Assembly: GCA_934693235.1 (NCBI GenBank)
Contig: CAKUUY010000027.1
Span: forward strand, 1-21,426
Source of the DNA: an uncultured Candidatus Melainabacteria bacterium
GTDB lineage: Bacteria > Cyanobacteriota > Vampirovibrionia > Gastranaerophilales > Gastranaerophilaceae
DNA length: 21,426 nucleotides
Reading direction: 5' to 3'
Part shown: positions 1 to 6,128 of the stretch, in pieces
Layout: every line of letters starts with the position of its first letter
How positions within the stretch are numbered: position 1 is the first letter of the stretch
Position numbers and translations under genes: made by a program
The notes under the pieces: model-generated
Databases searched by the model: none
Seen by the model: only the letters and a program-made list of their open reading frames with translations
What the model was told of the DNA's origin: nothing

Positions 1-645
1 GCAAGTGATATTCAGCTTCCTGCAGGTGTTAAAGTTGTTAACCCTGACTGGTTGATTTGTACTGTTGCAGATGGTGGCAGCTTCCACGCTGACGTTACTG
101 TTGAAACAGGCAAAGGATACGTTGCTCACGATGTTCCAAGAGATTCTAAAGGCGTTTCAATCGACGTTCTTCCTATCGATGCAACATTCATGCCTATCAA
201 ACGTGTTAGCTACAACGTAGAAAGCACTCGTGTAGGTGATTCAATTGACTTCGATAAGTTGACTCTTGAAATTTGGTCTAACGGATCTATTGATGTTACA
301 AACGCTTTGAGCCAAGCAGCTAACTTGTTGATTGACCACTTTATGCAAATCGCAGCAATTACCGGTCAACCGGTAGTTACTCCGTCAATGGCTATTGAAG
401 AAGAAAAAGAAGATGATTCTAACGCTCCTACAATGACTATTGAAGAGTTGGAACTTTCAGTTAGAGCATACAACTGTTTGAAACGTGCAAGTATCAATTC
501 AATGGCTGAATTGTTGAAAAAATCAGAACACGATTTGTTAAACATTAAAAACTTCGGTAAGAAATCTTCAGACGAAGTTATTGAAAGACTTCATCACTTC
601 GGTTTAGACTTAGCTCCAAACCCTGAAGTTGAAGAAGAAGTCTAA
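1..645 (+). CDS. rpoA: RNA polymerase alpha subunit, 3' part (5' end outside window)
   Basis: Alpha subunit of RNA polymerase, which scaffolds assembly of the core enzyme and contacts promoter UP elements and activators. The reading frame is open from base 1 and ends with TAA at 643-645, so 214 C-terminal residues are visible. The first part is the end of the N-terminal dimerisation domain (a DVLPIDATFMPIKRVSY-type segment). An acidic linker follows (EEEKEDD), then the C-terminal domain with the family's SVRAYNCLKRA segment, whose Arg corresponds to the DNA-binding Arg265 of E. coli, and the NFGKKS helix-hairpin-helix. It is followed by rplQ, the usual partner, but the two are separated by an unusual repeat at 647-718. 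The identification is secure; the true start lies upstream of the window. Confidence 0.97.
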   Translation, partial: ASDIQLPAGVKVVNPDWLICTVADGGSFHADVTVETGKGYVAHDVPRDSKGVSIDVLPIDATFMPIKRVSYNVESTRVGDSIDFDKLTLEIWSNGSIDVTNALSQAANLLIDHFMQIAAITGQPVVTPSMAIEEEKEDDSNAPTMTIEELELSVRAYNCLKRASINSMAELLKKSEHDLLNIKNFGKKSSDEVIERLHHFGLDLAPNPEVEEEV

Positions 646-646
646 G

Positions 647-718
647 AAGTCGTTAGGACGATAAGTCGTTGAGTCTATTACAATTTCGAACGAAATGCTG
701 ATACGAACTTAATGTCTT
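647..718. repeat. Intergenic inverted repeat built from a degenerate 8-bp unit (copy 1)
   Basis: Starting 1 bp after the rpoA stop, four 8-bp units run head to tail at 647-678 (AAGTCGTT, AGGACGAT, AAGTCGTT, GAGTCTAT). On the other side, 703-718 reads as two units in reverse complement (AAGTTCGT and AAGACATT), with a weaker third at 695-702. The centre holds a small hairpin, ATTTC-gaac-GAAAT, at 683-696. The arms pair only imperfectly. The same unit length and similar unit sequence recur at 18817-18943 and 19701-19827. Function is unknown. Its place inside the ribosomal operon means that it is transcribed. Confidence 0.6.
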
Positions 719-759
719 AATAAAAAACAATATAAGAAAAAATATAAAGGAAAACTAAA

Positions 760-1188
760 ATGAGACACCAAACTAAGAAAAATACGCTAGGAAAGGCAAA
801 GGATCAAAGAGATGCTTTGTTGCGTTCATTGGCGACTGAACTTTTTGTACATGGTGAAATCAAAACAACTATGGCAAGAGCAAAAGCTTTGCAACCATAT
901 GCTGAAGAAATTATCACACTTGCAAAAAGAGGCGATCTTCACGCTCGTCGTCAAGCTGCTAAATTCATTTTTGACAAAGAAACTGGCAAATTTATGGATT
1001 TAGTTTCAGGCGAAGTTTTTGATGCTCCTCAAGCAGACAAAAAACTTGCTGACGAAACAGTTTTGAGAAAACTTTTCGTAATTATTGGTAAAAAATATTC
1101 TGACCGCAAAGGTGGTTACACAAGAATATTCAGATTACCTCCAAGACGCGGTGACGCTTCTGAAATGGCTTTAATCCAATTGGTATAA
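760..1188 (+). CDS. rplQ: 50S ribosomal protein L17
   Basis: Component of the large ribosomal subunit near the exit tunnel. The protein is 142 aa and opens with the family signature MRHQTKKNTLGKAKDQRDALLRSL, including the LL-R-L core, and ends with the YTRIFRLPPRRGD-type segment expected of L17. An AAAGGA ribosome binding site lies at 746-751, 8 nt before the ATG. It is longer than the usual 115-130 aa: after ARRQAAKFIFDKE there is an insertion of about 25 residues (GKFMDLVSGEVFDAP onwards) before the conserved VLRKLF. It follows rpoA as usual and is tightly linked to truA, 4 bp downstream. Confidence 0.96.
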   Translation: MRHQTKKNTLGKAKDQRDALLRSLATELFVHGEIKTTMARAKALQPYAEEIITLAKRGDLHARRQAAKFIFDKETGKFMDLVSGEVFDAPQADKKLADETVLRKLFVIIGKKYSDRKGGYTRIFRLPPRRGDASEMALIQLV

Positions 1189-1192
1189 GCCT

Positions 1193-1960
1193 ATGCGTTA
1201 TGCGCTTCAAGTTCAATATATTGGTAAGAATTACGCCGGAAGTCAAATTCAGTTTGAAAATGGTATAGAAATTCAGACTCCAACAATACAAGGAGAACTT
1301 GAAAAAGCAATCAGTACATTGATATTCGGTGATACCGAAAATAAAAACCGACAACTTAAAACAGTCTTTTCCGGAAGAACTGACAAAGGTGTTAATTCAA
1401 AAGGGCAAGTCGTTCATTTTGACACAGATAAATCTATTGTTGCTTCAAAGTTTGTCTATCAGTTGAATGAAATATTGCCACCTGATATTTCTGTCAGTGA
1501 TTTGAAAAAAGTCGATGATAAGTTTCACGCTCAAAAATCTGCCAAACGCAGGTATTACAGATTTGTTTTTATTAACAGAAAATGTAAGAATGCGTTTGAC
1601 GGTTATTTGATGCGGGTTAAATATTCGATTAATATTGAAAGGATGCAAAAAGCTCTTGATTTTATCTCGGGAGAACATGATTTTTCAAGTTTCAAAAGCT
1701 CCGGAACGCTAAACCCAAGCAAGATTTGTTTTATAGAAAAAGCCACTTGTCATAAAGATGGCGATAAAGTGATTATTGATATTGTAGGGAACAGATTTCT
1801 TTATAATATGGTAAGAACTATTGTCGGAACCCTTTTAGAAATAGAAGGGCATAATCTTCCTGCAGAACATATGGAACAAGTTCTGATGGCTTGTGATAGA
1901 CGGAAAGCGGGACAAACAGTCAGTCCCTATGGATTGACACTAATGAAAGTAGAATACTAA
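1193..1960 (+). CDS. truA: tRNA pseudouridine(38-40) synthase TruA
   Basis: Isomerises uridines 38-40 of the anticodon stem-loop of many tRNAs to pseudouridine. The product is 255 aa, the normal length. The catalytic motif FSGRTDKGV is present, with the nucleophile Asp at residue 64. The family segments YIGKNYAGSQ near the N-terminus and GNRFLYNMVRTIVGTLLEI near residues 200-220 are also present. The ATG lies only 4 bp after the rplQ stop with no clear Shine-Dalgarno, so translation is probably coupled to rplQ. A truA gene between rplQ and rplM is a common arrangement in this operon in many bacteria. Confidence 0.95.
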   Translation: MRYALQVQYIGKNYAGSQIQFENGIEIQTPTIQGELEKAISTLIFGDTENKNRQLKTVFSGRTDKGVNSKGQVVHFDTDKSIVASKFVYQLNEILPPDISVSDLKKVDDKFHAQKSAKRRYYRFVFINRKCKNAFDGYLMRVKYSINIERMQKALDFISGEHDFSSFKSSGTLNPSKICFIEKATCHKDGDKVIIDIVGNRFLYNMVRTIVGTLLEIEGHNLPAEHMEQVLMACDRRKAGQTVSPYGLTLMKVEY

Positions 1961-1977
1961 ACTCTTGAAAAAGAGTT
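1960..1977 (+). other. GAAA-tetraloop hairpin between truA and rplM
   Basis: AACTCTT, the loop GAAA, then AAGAGTT form a 7-bp stem closed by a GNRA tetraloop. It begins at the last base of the truA stop codon and ends 13 nt before the rplM Shine-Dalgarno. There is no U-run after it, so it does not look like an intrinsic terminator. An RNA-processing or mRNA-stability hairpin is possible. This is inference from structure alone. Confidence 0.45.
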
Positions 1978-2000
1978 AAAGATAAAAAATGGAGACAAGC

Positions 2001-2438
2001 ATGAAAACATATTCAGCAAAACCTCTAGAAGTAGAAAGAAAATGGTATGTAATCGACGCTGATGGTGAAATCCTTGGCAGATTGGCAACCAGAGTAGCAA
2101 ATATTTTAAGAGGAAAAAATAAACCTGAATACACTCCAAACGTTGATACAGGTGATTTCGTTATCGTAATCAACGCTGAAAAAGTAGTTGTTTCAGGTAA
2201 AAAAGAAACTGATAAAATTTATTACCACCACACAGGTTTCCCAGGTGGTTTGAAATCTGCAAGCGTAAAAGAATTACGTGAAAAAGATGCAAGACTTTTA
2301 ATTGAAAAAGCTGTTAAGGGTATGCTTCAACACAACACATTGGGTGATACTCAATTCACTAAATTGAAAGTATACAACGGACCTGAACATCCACACGCAG
2401 CTCAAAAACCTATCGTGTTGGAAAAGGAGGCTAAATAG
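2001..2438 (+). CDS. rplM: 50S ribosomal protein L13
   Basis: Early-assembling large-subunit protein. I take the ATG at 2001, which gives MKTYSAKPLEVERKWYVIDA, the usual start of the family, with GGAG at 1991-1994 as ribosome binding site. The in-frame ATG at 1989 would overlap that site and add four residues not typical of L13. The product is 145 aa, a normal length. It contains GRLATRVANILRGK and YYHHTGFPGG, both typical of L13, and the MLQHNTLG segment. rpsI follows after 2 bp, the near-universal rplM-rpsI pair. Confidence 0.96.
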   Translation: MKTYSAKPLEVERKWYVIDADGEILGRLATRVANILRGKNKPEYTPNVDTGDFVIVINAEKVVVSGKKETDKIYYHHTGFPGGLKSASVKELREKDARLLIEKAVKGMLQHNTLGDTQFTKLKVYNGPEHPHAAQKPIVLEKEAK

Positions 2439-2440
2439 TT

Positions 2441-2836
2441 ATGGCAGATAAAGAAATTATGGCTACAGGCCGCAGAAAGACATCTATCGCAGTTGTGAAA
2501 CTTGTAAAAGGTAAAGGTAGAATTTTTGTTAACGGTAAAACTTTAAAAAACTATATCGGTAACAGACCTGCTATAGAAATGTTAGTTTACAGACCATTAG
2601 TTTTGACTGATAACCAAGAAAAATATGATGTAAGAGTTAAAGCAGTAGGCGGCGGTATTGTTGCTCAGTGCGGAGCAATTAGACATGGTATTTCCAGAGC
2701 TTTGGTTAAAGCTAACGAAGAATACAAAAACGTATTGCGTTTAGAAGGTTTGTTAACTCGTGACCCACGTGTTAAAGAACGTAAAAAATACGGTCGCAAA
2801 CGTGCAAGAAAACGTTTCCAATTCTCAAAACGTTAA
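2441..2836 (+). CDS. rpsI: 30S ribosomal protein S9
   Basis: Small-subunit protein whose basic C-terminal tail reaches the P-site tRNA. The product is 131 aa. It opens with ATGRRKTSIAVVKL and has GGGIVAQCGAIRHGISRAL in the middle. It ends with a strongly basic tail (KKYGRKRARKRFQFSKR), with the terminal Ser-Lys-Arg that is conserved in the family. The AAGGAGG ribosome binding site (2424-2430) sits inside the end of rplM, so the two are tightly coupled. This is the last gene of the operon; a terminator follows. Confidence 0.97.
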   Translation: MADKEIMATGRRKTSIAVVKLVKGKGRIFVNGKTLKNYIGNRPAIEMLVYRPLVLTDNQEKYDVRVKAVGGGIVAQCGAIRHGISRALVKANEEYKNVLRLEGLLTRDPRVKERKKYGRKRARKRFQFSKR

Positions 2837-2867
2837 TCAACTTGCGAGTTTCGCAAAAACAATATTC

Positions 2868-2905
2868 AAAAAAGAACGGCAGAAGTGTCGTTCTTTTTTA
2901 TTTTT
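2868..2905 (+). terminator. Intrinsic terminator of the rpoA-rpsI operon
   Basis: AAAAAAGAACG at 2868-2878 pairs with CGTTCTTTTTT at 2889-2899 across a 10-nt loop, and the 3' arm runs into a T-rich tract. It lies 31 bp after the rpsI stop. Confidence 0.85.
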
Positions 2906-2926
2906 ATATGAGTGCAAATTATAGCT

Positions 2927-2958
2927 AAGTAGCTAGGAAACGAGGCAGCTAATATAAC
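2927..2958. repeat. Possible decayed 8-bp unit array
   Basis: The stretch reads AAGTAGCT, AGGAAACG, AGGCAGCT, AATATAAC. It resembles in period and in A-R-G starts the 8-bp arrays at 647, 18817 and 19701, but only one arm is visible and the units are divergent. It lies just outside the left inverted repeat of the 2971-3745 cassette. Confidence 0.25.
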
Positions 2959-2970
2959 TAGTAGTAAAAT

Positions 2971-3120
2971 ACAGATTACGGAGTTAAATTGCCACGATAG
3001 CGGAATAAGCAATAACTTGTTAGTTTTTCTATTTGAACTTACAAGTTATTAGAGAATGTAGCGTGTGGCTGGTTTTGTGGAACTTTTTACACAAAAAGTT
3101 CCCGCCGTCCACGCAGGACT
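2971..3120 (+). repeat. Left inverted repeat of the cassette
   Basis: The arm contains two nested palindromes: AATAACTTGT with ACAAGTTATT around a 20-nt loop at about 3011-3050, and AACTTTTT-acac-AAAAAGTT at about 3081-3100. The same two palindromes recur in the right arm. About 40 bp covering the first palindrome are identical between the arms. Confidence 0.85.
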
Positions 3121-3199
3121 AATAGCAATATTTTGTTAATTATGATTTCCTCAAAGCTCCATTTATTAATTTTTGTAACGAAAAAGGCAAGTTGTGAAA

Positions 3200-3228
3200 T
3201 TGAAGATTTTCAAAATACTTTATATAAG
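3200..3228 (+). promoter_or_regulatory. Candidate promoter of the cassette gene
   Basis: TTGAAG at 3200-3205 and TATAAG at 3223-3228 are separated by 17 bp, 37 bp before the start at 3265. The match is moderate (4/6 and 5/6), and other AT-rich alternatives exist. Confidence 0.35.
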
Positions 3229-3264
3229 TACGAGAGATTAAAAAAGAACATAAGGAGAGATGAG

Positions 3265-3591
3265 ATGACTTTTTTAGCATTGGATGCACAGAAAAATTTA
3301 TTTACATTGCAGAAAAGCCAACTGCAATTTGAACAAACACTTGTAATGAGCAGATGTAATTACATTACAAAACAGATGGGTTACAGAGCACAAGAATTGG
3401 AAGCTCAAGACATTGATACTGACGATGATCCGACTTATATTCAGTTACAGCAGGAAGAATCGTATCTTGAAACTCGACAGGATTCGTTGGATTCGCAGAT
3501 TAGTTTGATGGAAAATGAAATTTCCAGCTTGAAAAACCTTGTAAATAGCAATATTAAGTCTACTTGTACGTTGAACTTAATCGGTGGATAA
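3265..3591 (+). CDS. Small coiled-coil protein inside inverted-repeat cassette (unknown function)
   Basis: I take the ATG at 3265 because AAGGAG at 3252-3257 sits 7 nt upstream; the frame is open further upstream but without a ribosome binding site. The product is 108 aa with no signal peptide or membrane segment. Residues 1-40 (LDAQKNLFTLQKSQLQFEQ) look like an amphipathic helix. There is an acidic patch at 50-55 (IDTDDD), and residues 60-95 are a probable coiled coil (YLETRQDSLDSQISLMENE, then ISSLKN). The ends resemble, in spacing and pattern, the ends of the 502-aa protein at 16148-17656, as if this were a version without its middle. I do not recognise a named family. It is wholly contained between the inverted repeats, so it is probably cargo of the element. 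A structural or exported role cannot be decided from sequence. Confidence 0.6.
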   Translation: MTFLALDAQKNLFTLQKSQLQFEQTLVMSRCNYITKQMGYRAQELEAQDIDTDDDPTYIQLQQEESYLETRQDSLDSQISLMENEISSLKNLVNSNIKSTCTLNLIGG

Positions 3592-3595
3592 TGTA

Positions 3596-3745
3596 ATCCT
3601 ATGCGGACGGCGAGAACTTTTTGTGTAAAAAGTTTCACAAAACCAGCCACACGCTACATTCACCAATAACTTGTAAGTTCAAATAGAAAAACTAACAAGT
3701 TATTGCTCGTTTCAGCTATCGTGGTAATTTGACTTCGTAATTTGT
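3596..3745 (-). repeat. Right inverted repeat of the cassette
   Basis: Reverse complement of 2971-3120 with about 89% identity. It begins 4 bp after the stop of the cassette gene and ends 38 bp before the folD stop. The divergence between the arms (mostly transitions) suggests an old insertion or relaxed constraint. Confidence 0.85.
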
Positions 3746-3766
3746 TACAATTCTTGTTAACAAATT
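3739..3766 (-). terminator. Weak hairpin downstream of folD
   Basis: AATTTGTT at 3739-3746 is the exact reverse complement of AACAAATT at 3759-3766 with a 12-nt loop. It lies just past the folD stop on the minus strand and overlaps the outer edge of the right inverted repeat. It has no strong U-run, so its role as terminator is uncertain. Confidence 0.3.
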
Positions 3767-3783
3767 ATACACAGAATGACTGT

Positions 3784-4614
3784 CTATTTCTTAGCCAATT
3801 CTACAGTATTAAGCATCAAAGATGCGATTGTCATTGGGCCTACACCACCAGGAACCGGAGAAATATATGCGGCAACATTAGAAACATTTTCAAAATCAAC
3901 ATCTCCGCTGATTTTTCCGTTCTCATCTCTAAAAATTCCCACATCAATAACAACACAATTCGATTTTAACATTTTTTCCCCTATAACATTTTTTCCCACT
4001 GCTGACACTACTATATCAGCAGTTTTTGTTATTTCGGAAAGATTTTTTGTGTGGCTATGACACATTGTGACAGTTGCATTTCTGTTTAAAAGCATTTGTG
4101 CTACAGGCTTTCCGACTAAATTTGAACGCCCGACAACAACAACATTTTTACCATCTAATTCAATATTGTATTCATCCAAAAGTAATAAAATTCCTTTTGG
4201 AGTGCAAGGATAAACGTAAGGTTTTTCACCTGAAAAAAGTTTTCCTAAGTTGTAAGGAGTTAATCCATCAACATCTTTTTGTGGTAATATTGCGTCGATT
4301 ACCCTATTTTTGTTAATATGAGCAGGAAGTGGTAATTGAACTAAAATAGCTGTAACATTTTTGTCGTTATTTAGTTCTTCAATTTTGGCGATAAGTTCAT
4401 TTTCACTTATGTCAGCCGGATATTCAATAGAAATAGAATTTATTCCGAGTTTTTCTGCGGTCTTTTTTTTGTTGCGAACATAAATCTGACTTGCAGGATT
4501 TGTACCAACCAAAATTACGGCAAGGGTCGGTTTTTCGGTCATTTTATCTAACTTTGTTTTTAAATTTTCAAAAATTTTGTCTCTTAATTTTTTCCCATCT
4601 AGAATTGTTGTCAT
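3784..4614 (-). CDS. folD: Bifunctional methylene-THF dehydrogenase/methenyl-THF cyclohydrolase
   Basis: Interconverts 5,10-methylene-, methenyl- and 10-formyl-tetrahydrofolate in the cytoplasm, feeding purine, thymidylate and formyl-Met-tRNA synthesis. The product is 276 aa, slightly short but complete. The catalytic Tyr45 and Lys49 (YVRNK, matching Tyr50/Lys54 in E. coli), QLPLP at 93-97 and KDVDGL with Asp116 are present. So are the dinucleotide-binding GRSNLVGKP (162-170) and the signature PGGVGPMT (255-262). The ATG comes 1 bp after the stop of the CooC-like gene, with its ribosome binding site (GGGAG) formed by the end of that gene, so the two are translationally linked. Confidence 0.96.
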   Translation of the reverse strand: MTTILDGKKLRDKIFENLKTKLDKMTEKPTLAVILVGTNPASQIYVRNKKKTAEKLGINSISIEYPADISENELIAKIEELNNDKNVTAILVQLPLPAHINKNRVIDAILPQKDVDGLTPYNLGKLFSGEKPYVYPCTPKGILLLLDEYNIELDGKNVVVVGRSNLVGKPVAQMLLNRNATVTMCHSHTKNLSEITKTADIVVSAVGKNVIGEKMLKSNCVVIDVGIFRDENGKISGDVDFENVSNVAAYISPVPGGVGPMTIASLMLNTVELAKK

Positions 4615-4615
4615 T

Positions 4616-5368
4616 TTACTCCCTTACTTGAGGTAAATTTAATCTAAAATAAAACTGTTTAATAGCATCTTGTACAACAGTAGATTCTCTATCCATTGAG
4701 TGTGATTTTAATTCTATATCAAGCGGAATTACACCGAGGACATCTAAATCATAGCGCTTCAAAAATTCATAAAGTGTGTTTAAGTCTGAACCATCAGCCT
4801 TGTTAATTACAACTCCTAACTGGTTGCCTGCTGCATATTTTGCACTAAATTCTTCAATGCGTTTTGCAAGATGAGCACTTTCATCTGTTGGATTTGCGAC
4901 GATTATTGTTGTATCTATATCTGTGTCTACAAGTTGATTTAAGTACTTCAAATCAAACTCGCAGTCAAATACGACGATATCATATCTTTCAATAAGTTTT
5001 AAAACGGCATCATTAATTTGCCCCGTAATCGGGCAACGACAGTCTTTAGAACCGACAAACCAAGAAACAATTATATCAACATTTTCGTCCAAAGAAACAA
5101 CGATATCCTCCATTGCCCATTCAACGTATTCTTGTTTAGACATTCCTTCTGGAATTCCGGTTTTGTACTCGTGTTTACCACTTCTGATACCATAAATAGT
5201 GTTTCTGATATCTAGTCCAAAGCTGTGTCCTAGTTCGCTTGTTAAATCATTATCAAATAAAAGAATTGATTTTTCCGGAAAATATTCCTGAAAAACTCTC
5301 AAAAAACCTTTTACAATTGTGGTTTTACCACTTCCGCTTTTCCCTGTAATCGCTAATTTAAAAGTCAT
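4616..5368 (-). CDS. CooC-like P-loop ATPase (MinD/nickel-insertase family)
   Basis: A 250-aa SIMIBI-class ATPase. The N-terminal ITGKSGSGKTT (residues 7-17) is a deviant Walker A with the extra signature Lys10 before the P-loop Lys15, as in MinD, NifH and CooC. VVFDCEFD near 132-139 is in the Walker B position, and VVINKAD near 187-193 is the base-recognition loop. Residues 110-112 read C-R-C. In CooC, which loads nickel into carbon monoxide dehydrogenase, a Cys-x-Cys at the equivalent position (112/114 in Carboxydothermus CooC1) binds metal at the dimer interface. The gene forms a two-gene unit with folD. The ribosome binding site GAGAGG precedes the ATG. A CooC-type metallochaperone is my best guess; another MinD-like ATPase cannot be excluded. 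No CODH gene is in the window. Confidence 0.75.
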   Translation of the reverse strand: MTFKLAITGKSGSGKTTIVKGFLRVFQEYFPEKSILLFDNDLTSELGHSFGLDIRNTIYGIRSGKHEYKTGIPEGMSKQEYVEWAMEDIVVSLDENVDIIVSWFVGSKDCRCPITGQINDAVLKLIERYDIVVFDCEFDLKYLNQLVDTDIDTTIIVANPTDESAHLAKRIEEFSAKYAAGNQLGVVINKADGSDLNTLYEFLKRYDLDVLGVIPLDIELKSHSMDRESTVVQDAIKQFYFRLNLPQVRE

Positions 5369-5381
5369 AAACCTCTCTTTA

Positions 5382-5433
5382 TAAAAAAAGAAGACATATT
5401 TTCAAGATAAATGAAAATTATGTCTTCTTTTTT
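5382..5433 (-). terminator. Intrinsic terminator after rplI
   Basis: An A-rich stem of about 15 bp (TATGTCTTCTTTTTT at 5419-5433 pairing with 5384-5398) has a 20-nt loop. Read on the minus strand it ends in a run of 7 U, which fits termination after rplI. It lies only 13 bp before the CooC-like start, leaving no room for a separate promoter between them. Confidence 0.8.
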
Positions 5434-5448
5434 ATGAATTCATATCAC

Positions 5449-5946
5449 CTATTCTTCAGTTTCTTCTGCAGTTTCTTCAACAGCTTCTTTTAGAACTTCT
5501 GAAGCAGTAACTACAACAGCCAATTCGCATTTAACTTTAGAAGTCAATTTGATTAGCATAGTGTATTCACCAACTTTATTGATAGGAGCGTTCAAAGAAA
5601 CATTTTTTCTATCTATTTCTATACCAGATTTAGCTAATAATTCTTCAGTCAATTTTTTAGTTGTAATTGTACCGAACAATTTACCTGATTCTCCAGCTTT
5701 AGCAGAAAGTTCAAGTTTAGCAAATTCTTCAATTTTCTTAGCTGTTTCAAGAGCTTCTGCGTGTAATTTTTCTTGTTTAGCTTTAATTCTAGCTAAATTC
5801 TTTTCTCTGTTTTCCAAAGCACCTTTTGTAGCAACTTCAGCAACTGATTGTGGAAGCAAAAAGTTTCTGGCATAACCGTCTTTTACAGTAACGATATCAC
5901 CTGCTTCACCTAGGTTTTGAACATCTTTTTTCAATATAACCTGCAT
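5449..5946 (-). CDS. rplI: 50S ribosomal protein L9
   Basis: Large-subunit protein that protrudes from the L1 stalk base. The product is 165 aa, a little over the usual 148-150. The N-terminal domain is typical: MQVILKKDVQNLGEAGDIV followed by VKDGYARNFLLPQ. A long connecting helix spans roughly 45-75. The C-terminal domain includes SGKLFGTITTKKL. The extra length is an acidic tail (AVEETAEETEE). An AAGGAG ribosome binding site lies 8 nt before the ATG. It is not accompanied here by rpsF, ssb or dnaB, the common neighbours in other bacteria. Confidence 0.96.
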   Translation of the reverse strand: MQVILKKDVQNLGEAGDIVTVKDGYARNFLLPQSVAEVATKGALENREKNLARIKAKQEKLHAEALETAKKIEEFAKLELSAKAGESGKLFGTITTKKLTEELLAKSGIEIDRKNVSLNAPINKVGEYTMLIKLTSKVKCELAVVVTASEVLKEAVEETAEETEE

Positions 5947-6128
5947 TTTATATCTCCTTATATTTATAATAATTGTACTATTTATATTCGCAAGTACACT
6001 AATACTACACTAAACAAAACTTAATGTCGAGTATTTTTTTCGGAATGTAAAGAAAATGTGGGATTTAAATAAGTTGAAGAGTTCTCAAAGGTTAAAAATA
6101 TAAAAATTAATCTATTGAGACTTAACAA

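Larger units (their letters stand above)
2971..3745. mobile_element. Cassette with ~150-bp inverted repeats around a small coiled-coil gene
   Basis: About 775 bp long. The arms 2971-3120 and 3596-3745 are reverse complements of each other at about 89% by my hand alignment (16 differences including one 1-bp gap). They enclose about 475 bp with a promoter-like sequence and one gene at 3265-3591. No transposase is encoded, so if it moved it would have been in trans. I see no clear target-site duplication. The element fills the whole gap between the convergent ends of rpsI and folD. Confidence 0.65.

Noticed and set aside
647..718. CRISPR-like array
   Set aside because: The units are 8 bp with no spacers and lie in inverted arms; nothing like CRISPR repeats or cas genes is present in the window.
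812..1003. Open frame of 63 codons within rplQ in another frame
   Set aside because: Entirely inside a conserved ribosomal protein gene and without a ribosome binding site.
3133..3264. Longer N-terminus for the cassette protein
   Set aside because: Starts without a ribosome binding site, and the extra residues precede a good AAGGAG site placed for the ATG at 3265.
5549..5875. Plus-strand open frame of 108 codons opposite rplI
   Set aside because: Antisense shadow of a conserved gene; low-complexity Leu/Ser composition.
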